Shown piece by piece: positions 7,576 through 16,649 of a stretch of DNA of 64,000 bases (its first letter is position 1; every line of letters starts with the position of its first letter). The notes below the pieces were generated by a model. The model made no database searches. It saw nothing but the letters and a program-made list of their open reading frames with translations, and had not been told where the DNA came from. Source of the DNA: Hyphomicrobiales bacterium (GTDB lineage: Bacteria; Pseudomonadota; Alphaproteobacteria; Rhizobiales; Rhizobiaceae); contig UCEY01000023.1 in the NCBI GenBank assembly GCA_900471605.1, forward strand, positions 85,110 to 149,109, given 5' to 3'. The translations under genes and the position numbers were made by a program.

Positions 7576-9543
7576 ATGTCCCGTCTCTCCATTCGCAGCT
7601 CGCTTATCGCCGTCTTCGGCGCGATTGCGGCGCTCGTCGCCGTTCTTGCCTGGGCGGCCATTTCCTCGCTCTCCAATGTCGCCGGCAATCTCAACACGAT
7701 TTCCGAAAACTCGATGCCGAGCGTCCAGGCCTCGAAGAATATCGAGACGGCCATTCTCGGAATGACGGTCGCCTATATGGGCCACCTGACGACGACGTCG
7801 GACTTCGGCATGGAATCGGCGGAAAAGCTGATCGCCCAGCAGTCGGCGGCGCTGAAGGCCGCTCTCGACACTTACAGGCCGCTGATCTCGAGCGAGCAGG
7901 AAAAGCAGATCATCGAACAGATCCAGGCCGGCATCGACAAATACGTGCTGAACGGCCAGAAAATGCTGGACTTCTCGCGCAAGGCCTCGGATGCGCGCGC
8001 CCGCGTCGAGATGGAAAAGATGCGCATCACCATCCAGCCGGTCATGGAGGCCGTCACGAAGCTGGTCAAGTCGAATACGGATGAAGCGGCCGTCGAAACC
8101 GCCAAGGCAAAGACGACCTATTCCACCGCTCTCACCACGATGGAAATCATCCTCGGCGTGGTCTTCCTGCTGATCGTCGGCGCAGCCGTATATGTCCTTT
8201 CCGGCATCGCCCGTCCGATCCAGCGCATCACCCTTTCGATGAGCGGCCTTGCCGCTGGCGACACGGCGACCGCGATTCCCTTCGCCGGTCGCAAGGACGA
8301 AGTCGGCGCTATGGCCGGCGCCGTCGAGGTGTTCCGCCAGGCGGCGATCTCCAACCGGCGACTTCAGGAAGACGCCGAAAAGGCCCGCGCCCATGCCGAA
8401 GCCGACCGGATCCGCCTGCAGCAGGAGGCGGAAGCCTCGGCCCGGGCCCGTCTGCAGCAGGCGACTTCCGGCCTCGCGGCCGGCCTGCGCCGCCTCGCTT
8501 CCGGCGACCTCGCCTTCCAGCTCAACGAGCCCTTCGCTCCGGACTTCGAGGCGCTGCGCGAAGACCTGAACTCGGCCGTGTCCCGTCTCGGCGCCGCCCT
8601 TTCGGAAGTCGCCGGATCGGCTCAGTCGATCGACAGCGGTTCGCGCGAAGTCAGCCAGAGCGCCGACGACCTTTCCAAGCGCACCGAACAGCAGGCCGCC
8701 TCGCTCGAAGAAACCGCAGCCGCCCTCGACGAGATCACCGCCAACGTATCGAACTCCTCCAAGCGTGCGGACGAGGCAAAGGCGATCGCCCTGCAGGCAA
8801 ATTCCAGCGCCGCCCAGTCGGGCGCCGTCGTCGCCAACGCCGTCGACGCGATGCAGCGCATCGAACAATCGTCCAGCCAGATCTCCAACATCATCGGCGT
8901 GATCGACGAGATCGCCTTCCAGACCAACCTTCTGGCGCTCAACGCCGGCGTCGAGGCAGCCCGCGCCGGGGAAGCCGGCAAGGGTTTTGCGGTCGTCGCC
9001 CAGGAAGTCCGCGAGCTTGCCCAGCGTTCGGCGAATGCGGCCAAGGAGATCAAGGATCTCATCCGCAAGTCGGGTGCCGAAGTCCAGAACGGCGTGAAGC
9101 TCGTGCGCGAGACCGGCGACGCGCTGAAGACGATCGAATCCCACGTCGTCACCATCAACGAGCATATCAATGCGATCGCCACCGCCGCCCGCGAACAGTC
9201 GGTCGGTCTTGCGGAAGTCAACTCGGCCGTCAACCAGATGGACCAGGTGACCCAGCAGAACGCCGCCATGGTCGAGGAAACCAACGCCGCCGGCGCCAAC
9301 CTGGCCTCCGAAAGCACCAAGCTGCGTGACCTGCTCACCCGCTTCACGCTTTCCGAAGGCGGCCAGCGCCCCAGAATGCAGCAGCGTCCCGCCCACGGTT
9401 CCGCTCCGGCGCCTGCCGGCCGCAACGCGGCTCCGCAGGAATCGCCGGCCCGCCGCCTCGCCGAGCGCGTCACGCGCTCCTTCGGCGGCGGCGCGAGTGC
9501 AGCGGCGGCAGCGCCCGCCGAAAGCCAGTGGACCGAATTCTGA
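7576..9543 (+). CDS. Methyl-accepting chemotaxis protein
   Basis: The start at ATG 7576 has GGAG at 7563 and puts the first membrane helix at the expected place, giving 655 residues. Transmembrane helices are at about 9-29 and 190-210. The domain between them has the length of a four-helix-bundle sensor. A HAMP linker follows ([17 protein letters not shown]), then a long coiled-coil signalling domain with the hairpin tip [21 protein letters not shown]. The C-terminus QWTEF fits the xWxxF pentapeptide that tethers CheR/CheB, so this is probably a high-abundance type receptor. The ligand is unknown. An alanine/proline-rich tail joins the signalling domain to the pentapeptide. Confidence 0.95.
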   Translation: MSRLSIRSSLIAVFGAIAALVAVLAWAAISSLSNVAGNLNTISENSMPSVQASKNIETAILGMTVAYMGHLTTTSDFGMESAEKLIAQQSAALKAALDTYRPLISSEQEKQIIEQIQAGIDKYVLNGQKMLDFSRKASDARARVEMEKMRITIQPVMEAVTKLVKSNTDEAAVETAKAKTTYSTALTTMEIILGVVFLLIVGAAVYVLSGIARPIQRITLSMSGLAAGDTATAIPFAGRKDEVGAMAGAVEVFRQAAISNRRLQEDAEKARAHAEADRIRLQQEAEASARARLQQATSGLAAGLRRLASGDLAFQLNEPFAPDFEALREDLNSAVSRLGAALSEVAGSAQSIDSGSREVSQSADDLSKRTEQQAASLEETAAALDEITANVSNSSKRADEAKAIALQANSSAAQSGAVVANAVDAMQRIEQSSSQISNIIGVIDEIAFQTNLLALNAGVEAARAGEAGKGFAVVAQEVRELAQRSANAAKEIKDLIRKSGAEVQNGVKLVRETGDALKTIESHVVTINEHINAIATAAREQSVGLAEVNSAVNQMDQVTQQNAAMVEETNAAGANLASESTKLRDLLTRFTLSEGGQRPRMQQRPAHGSAPAPAGRNAAPQESPARRLAERVTRSFGGGASAAAAAPAESQWTEF

Positions 9544-9565
9544 TCGGTCGGCCGGTTAGCACCCT

Positions 9566-10393
9566 CTAGCTGTCGCTCTTCGACGGCCCGGCTTCCGCCA
9601 TCTGGCGCAGAAGCCGGGCCGTTTCGTCATCGGCGGGAAAGAAGGATTCGACCGCCAGTTCCGACAGCGTCACATCGACCGGAGTGCCGAAGACGGTCGT
9701 GGTCGAGATGAAGGACAAAAGTCCCGCCTGCGTGCGCAGTTCCATCGGCACGGCGATGCCCGCATAATCATGTTTCGCCGCAGACTTCGACGCGCCCTCC
9801 GGCACCGGATAGCCGGCAAGCTCCTCCAGCAGTTTTTCGAGTACGCGATCGCCGGTCGCCGCGATCTGCTGATGCAGCCGCTCGAGCAGGTGATTGCGCC
9901 ATTCCGCCAGATTGGCGATGTGAGGCGCAAGGCCTGCCGGATGCAGGCTGAGCCGCAGGACATTGACCGGTCCCTCGATCAGCGACCGGTCCGCAACGTC
10001 AGCAAGCAGCGGCGCCACCGCGGCATTGGCAGCCACCAGCGTCCAGTGCCGGTCGACCGCCAGCGCCGGAAACGGTTCGTGGCCTTTCAGCACCATGTCG
10101 ATCGCCCGGCGCGCCGGCTGAAGCGCCGGATCGTCGAGCCTGCGCTCGGCAAACACCGGCGCGAAACCGGCGGCGAGCAGCATCGGATTGCGGTCGCGAA
10201 GCGGCACCTCGAGCCGCTCCGCCAGATGCAGAAGCATGTCGCGGCTCGGGGCCGCCCGCCCGCTCTCGATGAAGCTCAGGTGGCGCTGCGAGATTTCGGC
10301 CTCCAGCGCCAGGTCAAGCTGGCTCATGCGCCGGCGGCGGCGCCAGTCGCGCAGGTAGTCACCAAGAGGGCGGGCGGCGGCGAGCGTCGTCAT
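9566..10393 (-). CDS. XRE-family regulator with MmyB-like ligand domain
   Basis: The 275-residue protein has a Cro/C1 helix-turn-helix at residues about 9-65 (LGDYLRDWRRRRRMSQLDLALEAEISQRHLSFIESG) and a C-terminal MmyB-like domain (from about 100) with the ALAVDRHWTLVAANAA segment. Proteins of this family are thought to bind a fatty-acid or small hydrophobic ligand. The gene overlaps the upstream SnoaL gene by 4 bp, so the two are translated together. Its 3-prime end contains the terminator hairpin of the convergent chemoreceptor gene. Confidence 0.9.
   Translation of the reverse strand: MTTLAAARPLGDYLRDWRRRRRMSQLDLALEAEISQRHLSFIESGRAAPSRDMLLHLAERLEVPLRDRNPMLLAAGFAPVFAERRLDDPALQPARRAIDMVLKGHEPFPALAVDRHWTLVAANAAVAPLLADVADRSLIEGPVNVLRLSLHPAGLAPHIANLAEWRNHLLERLHQQIAATGDRVLEKLLEELAGYPVPEGASKSAAKHDYAGIAVPMELRTQAGLLSFISTTTVFGTPVDVTLSELAVESFFPADDETARLLRQMAEAGPSKSDS
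9584..9621 (+). terminator. Long stem-loop downstream of chemoreceptor gene
   Basis: CGGCCCGGCTTC at 9584-9595 pairs perfectly with GAAGCCGGGCCG at 9610-9621. Inside, CGCC/GGCG (9596-9599, 9604-9607) extends the stem. It is followed by TTTCG on the plus strand and lies 40 bp after the chemoreceptor stop. It overlaps the 3-prime coding end of the convergent XRE gene, so those codons are constrained twice. Confidence 0.55.
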
Positions 10394-10755
10394 ACGGCAG
10401 CCGGAACCTGATCCAGAAAACCATGGACCGTCTTCAGCCGGCCGTTTTCCAGGGTGGCGAAATCCGTGCCCTTGATCAGCGCTTCGCCCTCTTGCGGGCC
10501 GAGACCCCAGGAGAAGCGCAGGTTGTCGTCATAGCCATCGGCGGCGCCGATCAGCGTGAATCGGAAGCCCGGAAACCGCGCCTGGACAGCCTCGACCAGG
10601 GAACCTACCCCTTCATGGCCTTCGCCGCGCATCAGCGGATCGACGTAAAGCCCGTCTTCCGCCCAGGCCTCGGCGATCATCGCCTTGCGGCGAACCGCGT
10701 CCGTCTCGTTCCAGATGGCGAGATAAAGCTCGGCTTTGGTGTTCGCATCGGTCAT
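10390..10755 (-). CDS. SnoaL-like/nuclear transport factor 2-fold protein
   Basis: The start at ATG 10755 has an AAAGGAG ribosome site and gives 121 residues. The pattern AIWNETDAVRRKAMIAEAWAEDGLYVDP and the conserved VHGFLDQVP end match the NTF2/SnoaL superfamily of small cone-shaped proteins. It may act as an isomerase, a hydrolase or only a ligand-binding protein; the sequence does not decide. It is the first gene of a two-gene operon with the XRE regulator, an arrangement common in alphaproteobacteria. Confidence 0.8.
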   Translation of the reverse strand: MTDANTKAELYLAIWNETDAVRRKAMIAEAWAEDGLYVDPLMRGEGHEGVGSLVEAVQARFPGFRFTLIGAADGYDDNLRFSWGLGPQEGEALIKGTDFATLENGRLKTVHGFLDQVPAAV

Positions 10756-10844
10756 GTCTTTTCTCCTTTGTTCGCCTGGCTTGCTGCAGGCAGGGCGAAC
10801 ATGCCGGAGCGGCTGCATCGTCTCAATTACGCGGCAGGTAATAA

Positions 10845-11456
10845 CTATCGCGCCGAAAACGCAAGCCGCACGCCGAGAAGAACGAAGGCACCGGCGAAGA
10901 CGCGGCGCATCCAGGCAAGGATGTTCGGCCGCGAGATCACATGGTTGCGCACCGAAGCGGCAAACAGGCCATAGAGGACGAAAACCCCGAAGGTGATCAG
11001 CATGAAGACCAGGCTGAGCGAGGTCATACGCAGAACGGGTGCCGCCTCGTCATGGGCGACGAACTGCGGCAGGAAGGCGAAGAAGAAGATCGACAGTTTC
11101 GGGTTGAGAAGATTGGCGAGAATGGCCGAAACGATGACTTGACCAACGGATTTCGGCGTCCGTTCCGTCTCGACCGTCAGCGCCCCCTTCTCCTTCAGCA
11201 CCTGCCACGCCATGAACAGCAGATAGGCGACGCCCAGATATTTGATGACCTCGAAGGCCAATGCGCTGGCATGCAGCAGCGCCGCAAGGCCCGAGACCGC
11301 CGCGATCATATGCGGCAGGATGCCGAGCGTGCAGCCGAAGGCGGCGACGAGGCTCGCCCGCGCTCCGCGCGACAGGCCGGCGGCAAGCGTGATCAGCACG
11401 CCGGTCCCGGGCGACGCGACGACGATCAGGGAGGTGATCAGGAATTCGAGGCTCAT
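10845..11456 (-). CDS. LysE/RhtB-family amino acid exporter
   Basis: The 203-residue membrane protein shows the LysE-family opening MSLEFLITSLIVVASPGTG, then GARASLVAAFGCTLGILPHM. Further hydrophobic segments and the conserved LLNPKLSIFFFAFLPQF follow. Six transmembrane helices are expected. It would export an amino acid or derivative across the inner membrane. It is divergent from the 3-hydroxyaspartate aldolase-like gene at 11592 over 135 bp, so a shared amino-acid signal is possible, but no regulator sits between them. Confidence 0.92.
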   Translation of the reverse strand: MSLEFLITSLIVVASPGTGVLITLAAGLSRGARASLVAAFGCTLGILPHMIAAVSGLAALLHASALAFEVIKYLGVAYLLFMAWQVLKEKGALTVETERTPKSVGQVIVSAILANLLNPKLSIFFFAFLPQFVAHDEAAPVLRMTSLSLVFMLITFGVFVLYGLFAASVRNHVISRPNILAWMRRVFAGAFVLLGVRLAFSAR

Positions 11457-11591
11457 GGGCTCTCCTTTCGGGTTGTTTGCCCATAGCTACCGAAGACCAT
11501 GCCTGCGATCTTGAACGAAATTGCAGGCCAAGATTGCGTGGATGCCGCGCAGAACCTATCGTCGCGCCATCCTTTAACGAGCCCGATCTTA

Positions 11592-12743
11592 ATGACTTCT
11601 TCCATCCACGACGCCGACATCGGCTACGACGTCCCAGCCGCGATCGGCGACACCCTTGACGACGTCCAGACGCCGGCGATGATCATCGATCTCGACGCCT
11701 TCGAGCGGAATGTCGCACGGATGAAAACCTATGCCGAGACAGCGGGCATACGCCTGCGCCCGCATGCCAAGACCCACAAGTCGGCCGATATCGCGCTGTA
11801 CCAAATGCAGAGTGGCGGCGCCGTCGGCATCTGCTGCCAGAAAGTGTCGGAGGCCGAAGCGCTGGTGCGCGGTGGCGTCACCGATGTGCTCGTCGCCAAC
11901 GAAGTCGCCGATCCGAAAAAGATCGACCGGCTGGCGCGGCTCGCAAAGAGCGCCCACGTCGCGGTCTGCGTCGATGATCCGGCGATCGTTGCAATACTTT
12001 CCGAAGCGGCCACCCGGCATGGCGTGACGCTCGACGTGCTGGTCGAGATCGATTGCGGCGCGCGCCGCTGCGGCGTGCTGCCCGGCCAACCCGCCGTCGA
12101 ACTGGCGAGCACCGTCGCCGCGGCACCGAACCTCGCCTTCGCCGGCATCCAGGCCTATCACGGCAGCGCCCAGCATATCTACGATCCCGCCGAACGCCGC
12201 GCCGCCATCGACAAGGCGATCGGCATGGCGCGGGGGACGGCGAACCTGCTGCGCGATGCCGGCCTGGAGCCGCGGACCATCACCGGCGCGGGGACCGGCA
12301 CCCACAATCTCGAAGGTGCATCCGGCGTCTATAACGAGATCCAGCCAGGGTCCTACATCTTCATGGATGCCGATTACGCCCGCGTCCGCGCGACGGAGGG
12401 CAACGGCACGATCGGCGGTTTCGAGCACGCGCTGTTCGTTCTGACCTCCATCATAAGCAAGCCCGCCTCCGGCCGCGCGATATGCGATGCCGGCCTCAAG
12501 GCGCATTCGATCGACAGCGGTCTGCCGACGGTCTTCGAACGCCCCGACCTCAAGTTCGTCAGCGCCTCCGACGAACATGGCAAGATCGAGGACCCGCAGG
12601 ATACGCTGAAGCTCAACGACCGCTTGATGCTCGTGCCGGGCCATTGCGACCCGACCTGCAATCTCTACGACCGGTATGTCTGCGTCCGGAACGGCCGGGT
12701 CGAGGCGCTCTGGCCGGTCACCGCCCGCGGCAAGCTCTATTGA
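11592..12743 (+). CDS. 3-hydroxy-D-aspartate aldolase-like (D-threonine aldolase family) PLP enzyme
   Basis: The 383-residue enzyme belongs to the DSD1/D-threonine aldolase family (alanine racemase-type barrel). K60 in RPHAKTHKS is the expected PLP lysine, and H351/D353 in VPGHCDPTCN are the expected metal ligands. From memory it aligns closely with Paracoccus 3-hydroxy-D-aspartate aldolase, including the IEIDCGA-type segment and the GRVEALWPVTARGK tail. That enzyme yields glycine and glyoxylate. The other genes of the beta-hydroxyaspartate cycle are not next to it. The start at ATG 11592 was chosen because residues before it do not match the family. It is convergent with the polyamine-type importer with only 4 bp between. 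Confidence 0.85.
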   Translation: MTSSIHDADIGYDVPAAIGDTLDDVQTPAMIIDLDAFERNVARMKTYAETAGIRLRPHAKTHKSADIALYQMQSGGAVGICCQKVSEAEALVRGGVTDVLVANEVADPKKIDRLARLAKSAHVAVCVDDPAIVAILSEAATRHGVTLDVLVEIDCGARRCGVLPGQPAVELASTVAAAPNLAFAGIQAYHGSAQHIYDPAERRAAIDKAIGMARGTANLLRDAGLEPRTITGAGTGTHNLEGASGVYNEIQPGSYIFMDADYARVRATEGNGTIGGFEHALFVLTSIISKPASGRAICDAGLKAHSIDSGLPTVFERPDLKFVSASDEHGKIEDPQDTLKLNDRLMLVPGHCDPTCNLYDRYVCVRNGRVEALWPVTARGKLY

Positions 12744-12747
12744 CCGC

Positions 12748-13530
12748 CTAGAAGCGGTGGATGCGCAGGCCCAGCACTTTTTCCGAGACGATCACCACCG
12801 CCATCGTCAGCATGATCGAGCAGGTCGAAACCGCCGCCGCTTCCGGTGTGAAATTGGTGCGCAGGTAGTCGAAGAGCTGGATCGGCAGCGTCGACATGCC
12901 GACCCCCTTCAGCATGAAGGAGATCGTGAACACGTCGAACGAGATGATGAAGGCGAACAGGCAGCCGCCGATGACGCCCGGTTTGATCAGCGGCAGCATG
13001 ATCCGCCGGAAGCGGGTGAACCGCCCCGCACCCAGGCTCTGTGCCGCAAGGCTCCAGGCCGGATCGTAGCTCTCCATCGAGGCCGAGACGTTGATGAACA
13101 CGAAGGGCAGCGTGATCAGCACATGGCCGACGATCATGCCGACCAGGTTCTGCGTGCCGAGACCGACCGAATAGACGAAGAACAAAAGCGAGATCGCGGT
13201 CAGCACTTCCGGCAAGAGAAGCGGCGCCAGCATGGCGACCCGCACGGTTTCCTTCAGCTTGCCGGCATGGGTGACGTAGAACATCGCCGCCATCGTGCCG
13301 ATGATCCCGGAAATCACCATGGTCAGCGCCGCGATCCAAAGCGAGGTGCGGATCGCCCGCATGAACACCTCGTTGTTGAAGAACACGACATACCAGCGGA
13401 AGGACAGCCCCTGTGGCGGGAAGGTGAGGAAGGCCCCGGCATTGAAGGAGGCGATCACCACCACCGCGATCGGTGCCAGCAGGAAGGCATAGATGATCAG
13501 GCAATAGACGGTGAAGAACGGTTTCGACAT
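12748..13530 (-). CDS. ABC importer permease, PotC-like
   Basis: The 260-residue inner-membrane protein has about six hydrophobic helices and the EAA-type loop SLAAQSLGAGRFTRFRRIMLP that contacts the ATPase. It resembles PotC-type permeases of the spermidine/putrescine class. It is the last gene of the operon SBP, ATPase, permease, permease. The ATG at 13530 lies 5 bp after the stop of the previous gene; longer reads extend into that gene. Confidence 0.9.
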   Translation of the reverse strand: MSKPFFTVYCLIIYAFLLAPIAVVVIASFNAGAFLTFPPQGLSFRWYVVFFNNEVFMRAIRTSLWIAALTMVISGIIGTMAAMFYVTHAGKLKETVRVAMLAPLLLPEVLTAISLLFFVYSVGLGTQNLVGMIVGHVLITLPFVFINVSASMESYDPAWSLAAQSLGAGRFTRFRRIMLPLIKPGVIGGCLFAFIISFDVFTISFMLKGVGMSTLPIQLFDYLRTNFTPEAAAVSTCSIMLTMAVVIVSEKVLGLRIHRF

Positions 13531-13535
13531 GCGCC

Positions 13536-14393
13536 TCAAGCCTTCCATTTCATGACGGTCAGCCGCCCGAAGATGACGACGATGATCGCGCCGGTGACAG
13601 ACAGCATCAAAGCCAGCGCCGAACCGAACGGCCACTGGAACGTATCGATCAGCGCGTCCACCACCGTGACGGCCATGGTTTTCACGCGCAGCCCGCCGAT
13701 CAGCGACGGCGTGACATAGGCGCTGAGCGACAGGACGAACACGAGGATGCAGCCGGCCTGAATGCCGGGCAACGACAGCGGCAAGGTGATGCGCCGGAAG
13801 GACGTGACTTTGGACGCTCCGAGCGAACGCGCAGCGGCCTCGAGGGACGGGTCTATGCCCTGGATGGCGCTCATGATCGGCAGGATCATGAAGGGAAGGA
13901 AGACGTGTACCAGCGCGATGATGATGCCGAGCGCGTTGTACATCAGCGGCAGCGGCCCGTCGATGATGCCCCAGCCGGTCAGCGTGCGGTTGATGATGCC
14001 GTTATTGCCGAGCAGGATCGTCCAGCCGTAGCTGCGGATGACGATGCCGACGAGAAGCGGCGAGAGCACCAGCGCATACCCCACGGCGCGAAAAGCCGAG
14101 GCTCCGCGCGCCAGCTGCCAGGCGACCGGATAACCAAGCACCAGACAGATGAAGGTCGTCAGGAACCCGATCCACAGCGTATTGATCACCTGGCTGATAT
14201 AGAAGAAGTCCGAGAAGAACTTGCCGTAATTGCCGAAGGTGAAGCCCGGCCCGTACGGCGTGCCCTGCCCCGGCATGCGAAAGCTCATCAGCACGATGTT
14301 GAGATAGGGGAGCACGAGAAACACGCCGATGAGGAGCGCGGCGGGCGCGATCAGCAGCAGCGGTCCGAAACGCTTCTTGGCAGGAACGTTCAT
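13536..14393 (-). CDS. ABC importer permease, PotB-like
   Basis: The 285-residue permease opens with the hydrophobic stretch LLLIAPAALLIGVFLVLPYLNIVL and carries the EAA loop EAAARSLGASKVTSFRRITLP. This form is typical of PotB-like partners in polyamine-class importers. It overlaps the ATPase gene by 4 bp (14390-14393), so the ATPase and both permeases are translationally coupled. Confidence 0.92.
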   Translation of the reverse strand: MNVPAKKRFGPLLLIAPAALLIGVFLVLPYLNIVLMSFRMPGQGTPYGPGFTFGNYGKFFSDFFYISQVINTLWIGFLTTFICLVLGYPVAWQLARGASAFRAVGYALVLSPLLVGIVIRSYGWTILLGNNGIINRTLTGWGIIDGPLPLMYNALGIIIALVHVFLPFMILPIMSAIQGIDPSLEAAARSLGASKVTSFRRITLPLSLPGIQAGCILVFVLSLSAYVTPSLIGGLRVKTMAVTVVDALIDTFQWPFGSALALMLSVTGAIIVVIFGRLTVMKWKA

Positions 14394-15433
14394 GCGGCAC
14401 TTCCAAGCGGCCAGAAGCGATCGGCCGGCGCATGCACCAGCACCTGATCGCCATCGGCAAACCGCGTGCGTGGAAAGGTCTGGACGCTGACGGTCGCGCC
14501 GCCGGCAAGCTCCAGCCGGTAATCGACGAGACTGCCGGAATAATAACTGGACAGGACCTTGGCCGGCACGCCGTCTGCCCCGGAGGAGACCGGCAGCAGT
14601 TCGACGGCTTCCGGCCGCAGCGCCAGCATCAGCTCGGTACCGGCAGCGTGATCGCCGCTGACCGGAATGTCTCCGAAGGCGGTCGAAACGATGCGGTTGC
14701 CGACCTTGCCGCGCACGATGTTCACCTGCCCGACGAATTCGGCGACTTCCAGATTGGCGGGCCGCTCGTAAATATCCGAGGGCGTGCCGATCTGGGCGAT
14801 ACGGCCGCCGAACATGACCACGACCCGGTCGGACATGGTCATGGCTTCCGCCTGATCATGGGTGACGTAGACGGTGGTGATGCCGACGCGACGCTGCAGG
14901 TCGCGGATGAAGACGCGCATCTCCTCGCGCAGCTTGGCATCCAGATTGGCAAGCGGCTCGTCGAGCAAAAGGATCTTCGGCTCGATAACGAGGGCTCGGG
15001 CAAGCGCCACGCGCTGCTGCTGGCCGCCGGAAAGCTGGCGCGGATAACGCTCGGAATAACCGGTGAGCTGCACCATATCCAGCACCCTGGCGATGCGGGT
15101 GCGGATCTCGTCCTTCGGCGTCTTGCGCATTTCCAGCCCGAAGGCGAGGTTCTTTTCGACCGTCATATGCGGGAAGAGCGCATAGTTCTGGAAGACCATG
15201 CCGATATCGCGCTTTTCGACCGGCACATGCACGACATCGCGCCCGTCGAAACGGATCGCGCCTTCGGTCGCATCCTCGAACCCGGCGATCATCTTCAGCG
15301 TCGTCGTCTTGCCGCAGCCCGACGGGCCGAGCAGCGAGATGAACTCGCCCTCGGCGATCCTGATCGAAATGCTGTTGACCGCGGGGCCCTGCCCGTAGTC
15401 CTTGGTCAGCTTTTCGATGCTAACCTCTGTCAT
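14390..15433 (-). CDS. ABC importer ATPase, PotA-like
   Basis: The 347-residue ATPase starts at MTEVSIEKLTKDYG (ATG 15433). Walker A is GPSGCGKTT (about residue 38), the signature is LSGGQQQRVALARAL, Walker B is ILLLDEPLANLD, and the switch histidine is in VTHDQAEAM. A TOBE domain (from about 275) closes the protein, as in PotA/FbpC/UgpC. It powers the two permeases downstream. It is separated from the binding-protein gene by a strong hairpin, so it is probably made at a lower level than the binding protein. Confidence 0.95.
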   Translation of the reverse strand: MTEVSIEKLTKDYGQGPAVNSISIRIAEGEFISLLGPSGCGKTTTLKMIAGFEDATEGAIRFDGRDVVHVPVEKRDIGMVFQNYALFPHMTVEKNLAFGLEMRKTPKDEIRTRIARVLDMVQLTGYSERYPRQLSGGQQQRVALARALVIEPKILLLDEPLANLDAKLREEMRVFIRDLQRRVGITTVYVTHDQAEAMTMSDRVVVMFGGRIAQIGTPSDIYERPANLEVAEFVGQVNIVRGKVGNRIVSTAFGDIPVSGDHAAGTELMLALRPEAVELLPVSSGADGVPAKVLSSYYSGSLVDYRLELAGGATVSVQTFPRTRFADGDQVLVHAPADRFWPLGSAA

Positions 15434-15467
15434 GAAATACCACTTTCCAATTGAAGAGCCTGACCCC

Positions 15468-15510
15468 GAAAAAAGCCGATCATGGCCTGCCCTCATGGCA
15501 GGCCATGATC
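15468..15510 (-). terminator. Intercistronic hairpin with T-run between SBP and ATPase genes
   Basis: A perfect 14-bp stem (15478-15491 with 15497-15510, sequence GATCATGGCCTGCC) closes on a 5-nt loop. On the minus strand it is followed at once by GGC and TTTTTT (15469-15474). This has the form of an intrinsic terminator inside the operon. Partial readthrough would lower expression of the ATPase and permeases relative to the binding protein; protection of the upstream mRNA 3-prime end is the alternative. Confidence 0.8.
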
Positions 15511-15524
15511 GCAGTTGGGGAAAA

Positions 15525-16562
15525 TCACTTGACGGTCTTCGCCCAGCGTTCGGCGAGCTCGCCCTGCTTCTCGTTGACGAAGTTCCAGTCCCAGGTGAGG
15601 ATCTTGTCCATGTCGGCGCCTGAAACCGGCACATCGACCTTGAGTTCGGGCGGCACGATCACCTTGGAATTGGTCGGCGAGATGAAGAACTCCTTCATCA
15701 TCATCCCCTGCACTTCCGGCGACAGCAGGAAATTGGCGTATTGATAGGCCAGGTCCTTCTCGGGCGCGTTGGTGAGGATGTTGATGGTCTGGTCGAACAT
15801 GAACATCCCTTCTTCCGGGATCACGCAGTCCACCGGCAGGCCCTGGCGGCGAAGACGGGCGATTTCGCCGAAATCGAACGGCGCGACGACCAATTCGCCG
15901 GAGGCAAGGCCGGTCGACATGTTGAAGTCCACCTGGATCACCGAGCCGAGCTTCTGAAGGGCCGCAAAACCGGCATCGACGTCATACTGGTCCTTGCCGA
16001 AGATCTTCGAAAACAGCAGCAGTTCCATCTTGCCGGCGCTGTTGGCGAAATTGTAGAGACCGATCTTGCCCTTGAATTCCGGATTGTTCCAAAGGTCCTT
16101 CCAGGATTTCGGCTTGGTCTTCACCAGGTCGGTGCGGTAACCGATGCCGATCGGCGAGACGGCGCCGATCGCGCCCCATCCGTCCGTCTTTTTCGCGAGG
16201 GGGTAGAGGTCGGCGTAGTTCGGCAGCTTGGTGAGGTCGAGCTTTTCGAAAAAGCCTTCCTTGCGCAGGCCGGAGGCGAAGACCTCGTTGGTCATTACGA
16301 TCGAATAGGGCGGCTTGGCCGTGCCTGCCGCACGCAGGTTGGCGCCCCAGACACGGCCGTTGCCGACGTCGAGCGTCACGGCAGCACCCGTCTGTTTGGT
16401 GAAGGCGGGAGCGACCGTCGAGCGCCAGTATTGTTCCCACACGCCGCCGAGCGTCGGCACGACCAGCGTTTTCTGCTGCGCCCGCGCCGGAAGGCCGAAA
16501 AGGCCGGCCGCGGCGAGTGCACTCATTCCGGCAAGCGTTTGCCGCCTTGTCAAATCCATCAT
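15525..16562 (-). CDS. Extracellular substrate-binding protein, PotD/spermidine-putrescine class
   Basis: The 345-residue protein has an N-terminal leader MDLTRRQTLAGMSALAAAG ending near ARAQQ. Its RRQTLAG segment suggests Tat export. The mature part starts LVVPTLGGVWEQYWRSTVAPAFTKQTG and has the periplasmic two-lobe pattern of the iron/polyamine class (IVMTNEVFASGLRKEGFFEKLD). The ligand is unresolved; acidic residues needed for polyamines cannot be assigned by eye. It is the first gene of the importer operon. Neighbours (3-hydroxyaspartate aldolase, 2OG oxygenase, psuKG) leave open an amino-acid, polyamine or nucleoside-related solute. Confidence 0.9.
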   Translation of the reverse strand: MMDLTRRQTLAGMSALAAAGLFGLPARAQQKTLVVPTLGGVWEQYWRSTVAPAFTKQTGAAVTLDVGNGRVWGANLRAAGTAKPPYSIVMTNEVFASGLRKEGFFEKLDLTKLPNYADLYPLAKKTDGWGAIGAVSPIGIGYRTDLVKTKPKSWKDLWNNPEFKGKIGLYNFANSAGKMELLLFSKIFGKDQYDVDAGFAALQKLGSVIQVDFNMSTGLASGELVVAPFDFGEIARLRRQGLPVDCVIPEEGMFMFDQTINILTNAPEKDLAYQYANFLLSPEVQGMMMKEFFISPTNSKVIVPPELKVDVPVSGADMDKILTWDWNFVNEKQGELAERWAKTVK

Positions 16563-16649
16563 GGCAGTTCCCCTTGTTGCGATCTTTGATCGATATGTGC
16601 CGGCGGTGTTCCGCTTCTGCGCACGAGTTCAGTCGAATTCAGTCGGCGT

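Noticed and set aside
11592..12743. Complete beta-hydroxyaspartate cycle
   Set aside because: Only the aldolase-like gene is present; no dehydratase, iminosuccinate reductase or aspartate-glyoxylate aminotransferase is adjacent.
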